Made by a program: the position numbers and the translations under genes
Notes under the pieces: model-generated
Database searches by the model: none
The model's input: the letters and a program-made list of their open reading frames with translations, nothing else
Told to the model about the DNA's origin: nothing
Shown here: in pieces, positions 63,890 to 64,000 of the stretch
Numbering within the stretch: position 1 is the stretch's first letter
Layout of the letters: every line of letters starts with the position of its first letter
Assembly: GCA_034003245.1 (NCBI GenBank)
Contig: JAVEYY010000015.1
Location: forward strand, 28,492 to 92,491
Reading direction: 5' to 3'
Source of the DNA: Perlabentimonas sp034003245
GTDB taxonomy: Bacteria; Bacteroidota; Bacteroidia; Bacteroidales; Tenuifilaceae
Length of the DNA stretch: 64,000 nucleotides

Positions 63890-64000
63890 TTATAAGTCGA
63901 ATAAATTCAGTTGATTATAGATATCTTTGATTTCATTGTTCTTTGAAAAGTTTGTAAGTAGTTCATTTATTGGCGTTTTGTCAAAAATCGAGATGCTCAG
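63890..64000 (-). CDS. C-terminal end of an unknown minus-strand gene
   Basis: The minus-strand frame from the window edge is open for 36 residues (ISIFDKTPINELLTNFSKNN..., ending NQLNLFDL) and stops with TAA at 63890-63892. Composition looks coding and helical. The family cannot be told. It points the same way as the kinase-ABC run and ends 90 nt before the kinase start. Confidence 0.55.
   Translation of the reverse strand: MSISIFDKTPINELLTNFSKNNEIKDIYNQLNLFDL

Overview
The window is a chromosomal segment of a Bacteroidetes bacterium, most likely of the order Bacteroidales or a close relative. The evidence is a full-length SprA (type 9 secretion outer-membrane channel) in the order ruvA-sprA-gcvH, an ECF sigma/FecR/STN-carboxypeptidase-regulatory signalling set, a short NusA without C-terminal repeats, a response regulator very like Bacteroides RprY, and promoters of the Bacteroidetes form TTTG-N19/20-TANNTTTG. 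No rRNA, tRNA, CRISPR array, insertion sequence or prophage was seen.

Layout. 1-3456 (minus): the N-terminal part of an STN/carboxypeptidase-regulatory protein, its FecR anti-sigma factor, an ECF sigma factor, and a secreted carboxypeptidase-regulatory-like protein. 3780-9967: a secreted protein, an acyltransferase, a bile-acid-symporter-like transporter with two BamE-like repeats at its N-terminus, pgi, gpsA and a small lipoprotein. 10056-13195: a decayed yjbQ gene, rlmN, and a single protein that joins an ECF sigma factor to a transmembrane segment and a FecR domain. 13216-25398: housekeeping genes (lysS, lipA, lipB, recJ, clpP, tig, thiL, gcvH), with a TlpA-like lipoprotein and an Imm33-like protein; the clpP-tig gap holds a 22-nt-period hairpin-rich repeat. 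25515-34609: sprA, ruvA, pdxA. 34953-39989: sufE, a sufT-like gene, two tandem YitT membrane proteins, an M23 peptidase and a small lipoprotein. 39992-46021: purN, acpP-fabF-rnc, an IPExxxVDY-like gene and an RprX/RprY-like two-component pair. 46235-48135: a SiaC-like protein and an unusual GH16-fold protein that has lost its catalytic glutamates. 48209-54852: lepA and the rimP-nusA-infB operon.

55124-63800 (minus) is the most distinctive accessory locus. A receiver/multi-PAS histidine kinase, a stand-alone receiver, a histidine-kinase-like protein lacking the phospho-acceptor histidine, an ABCG-type transporter with an extra N-terminal region, a lipoprotein and a small secreted protein lie in one tightly spaced run. 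Two of these genes carry apparent single-base frameshifts at homopolymers, which may be real decay, phase variation or assembly error. The last 111 bases hold the C-terminus of another minus-strand gene.

The least ordinary items are the sigma-FecR fusion (11557-12894), the kinase/receiver/pseudokinase/ABC locus (55124-63800), the catalytically emptied GH16 protein with N-terminal repeats (46648-48135), the BamE-repeat/BASS transporter fusion (5827-7212) and the 22-nt-period hairpin array (19577-19700).
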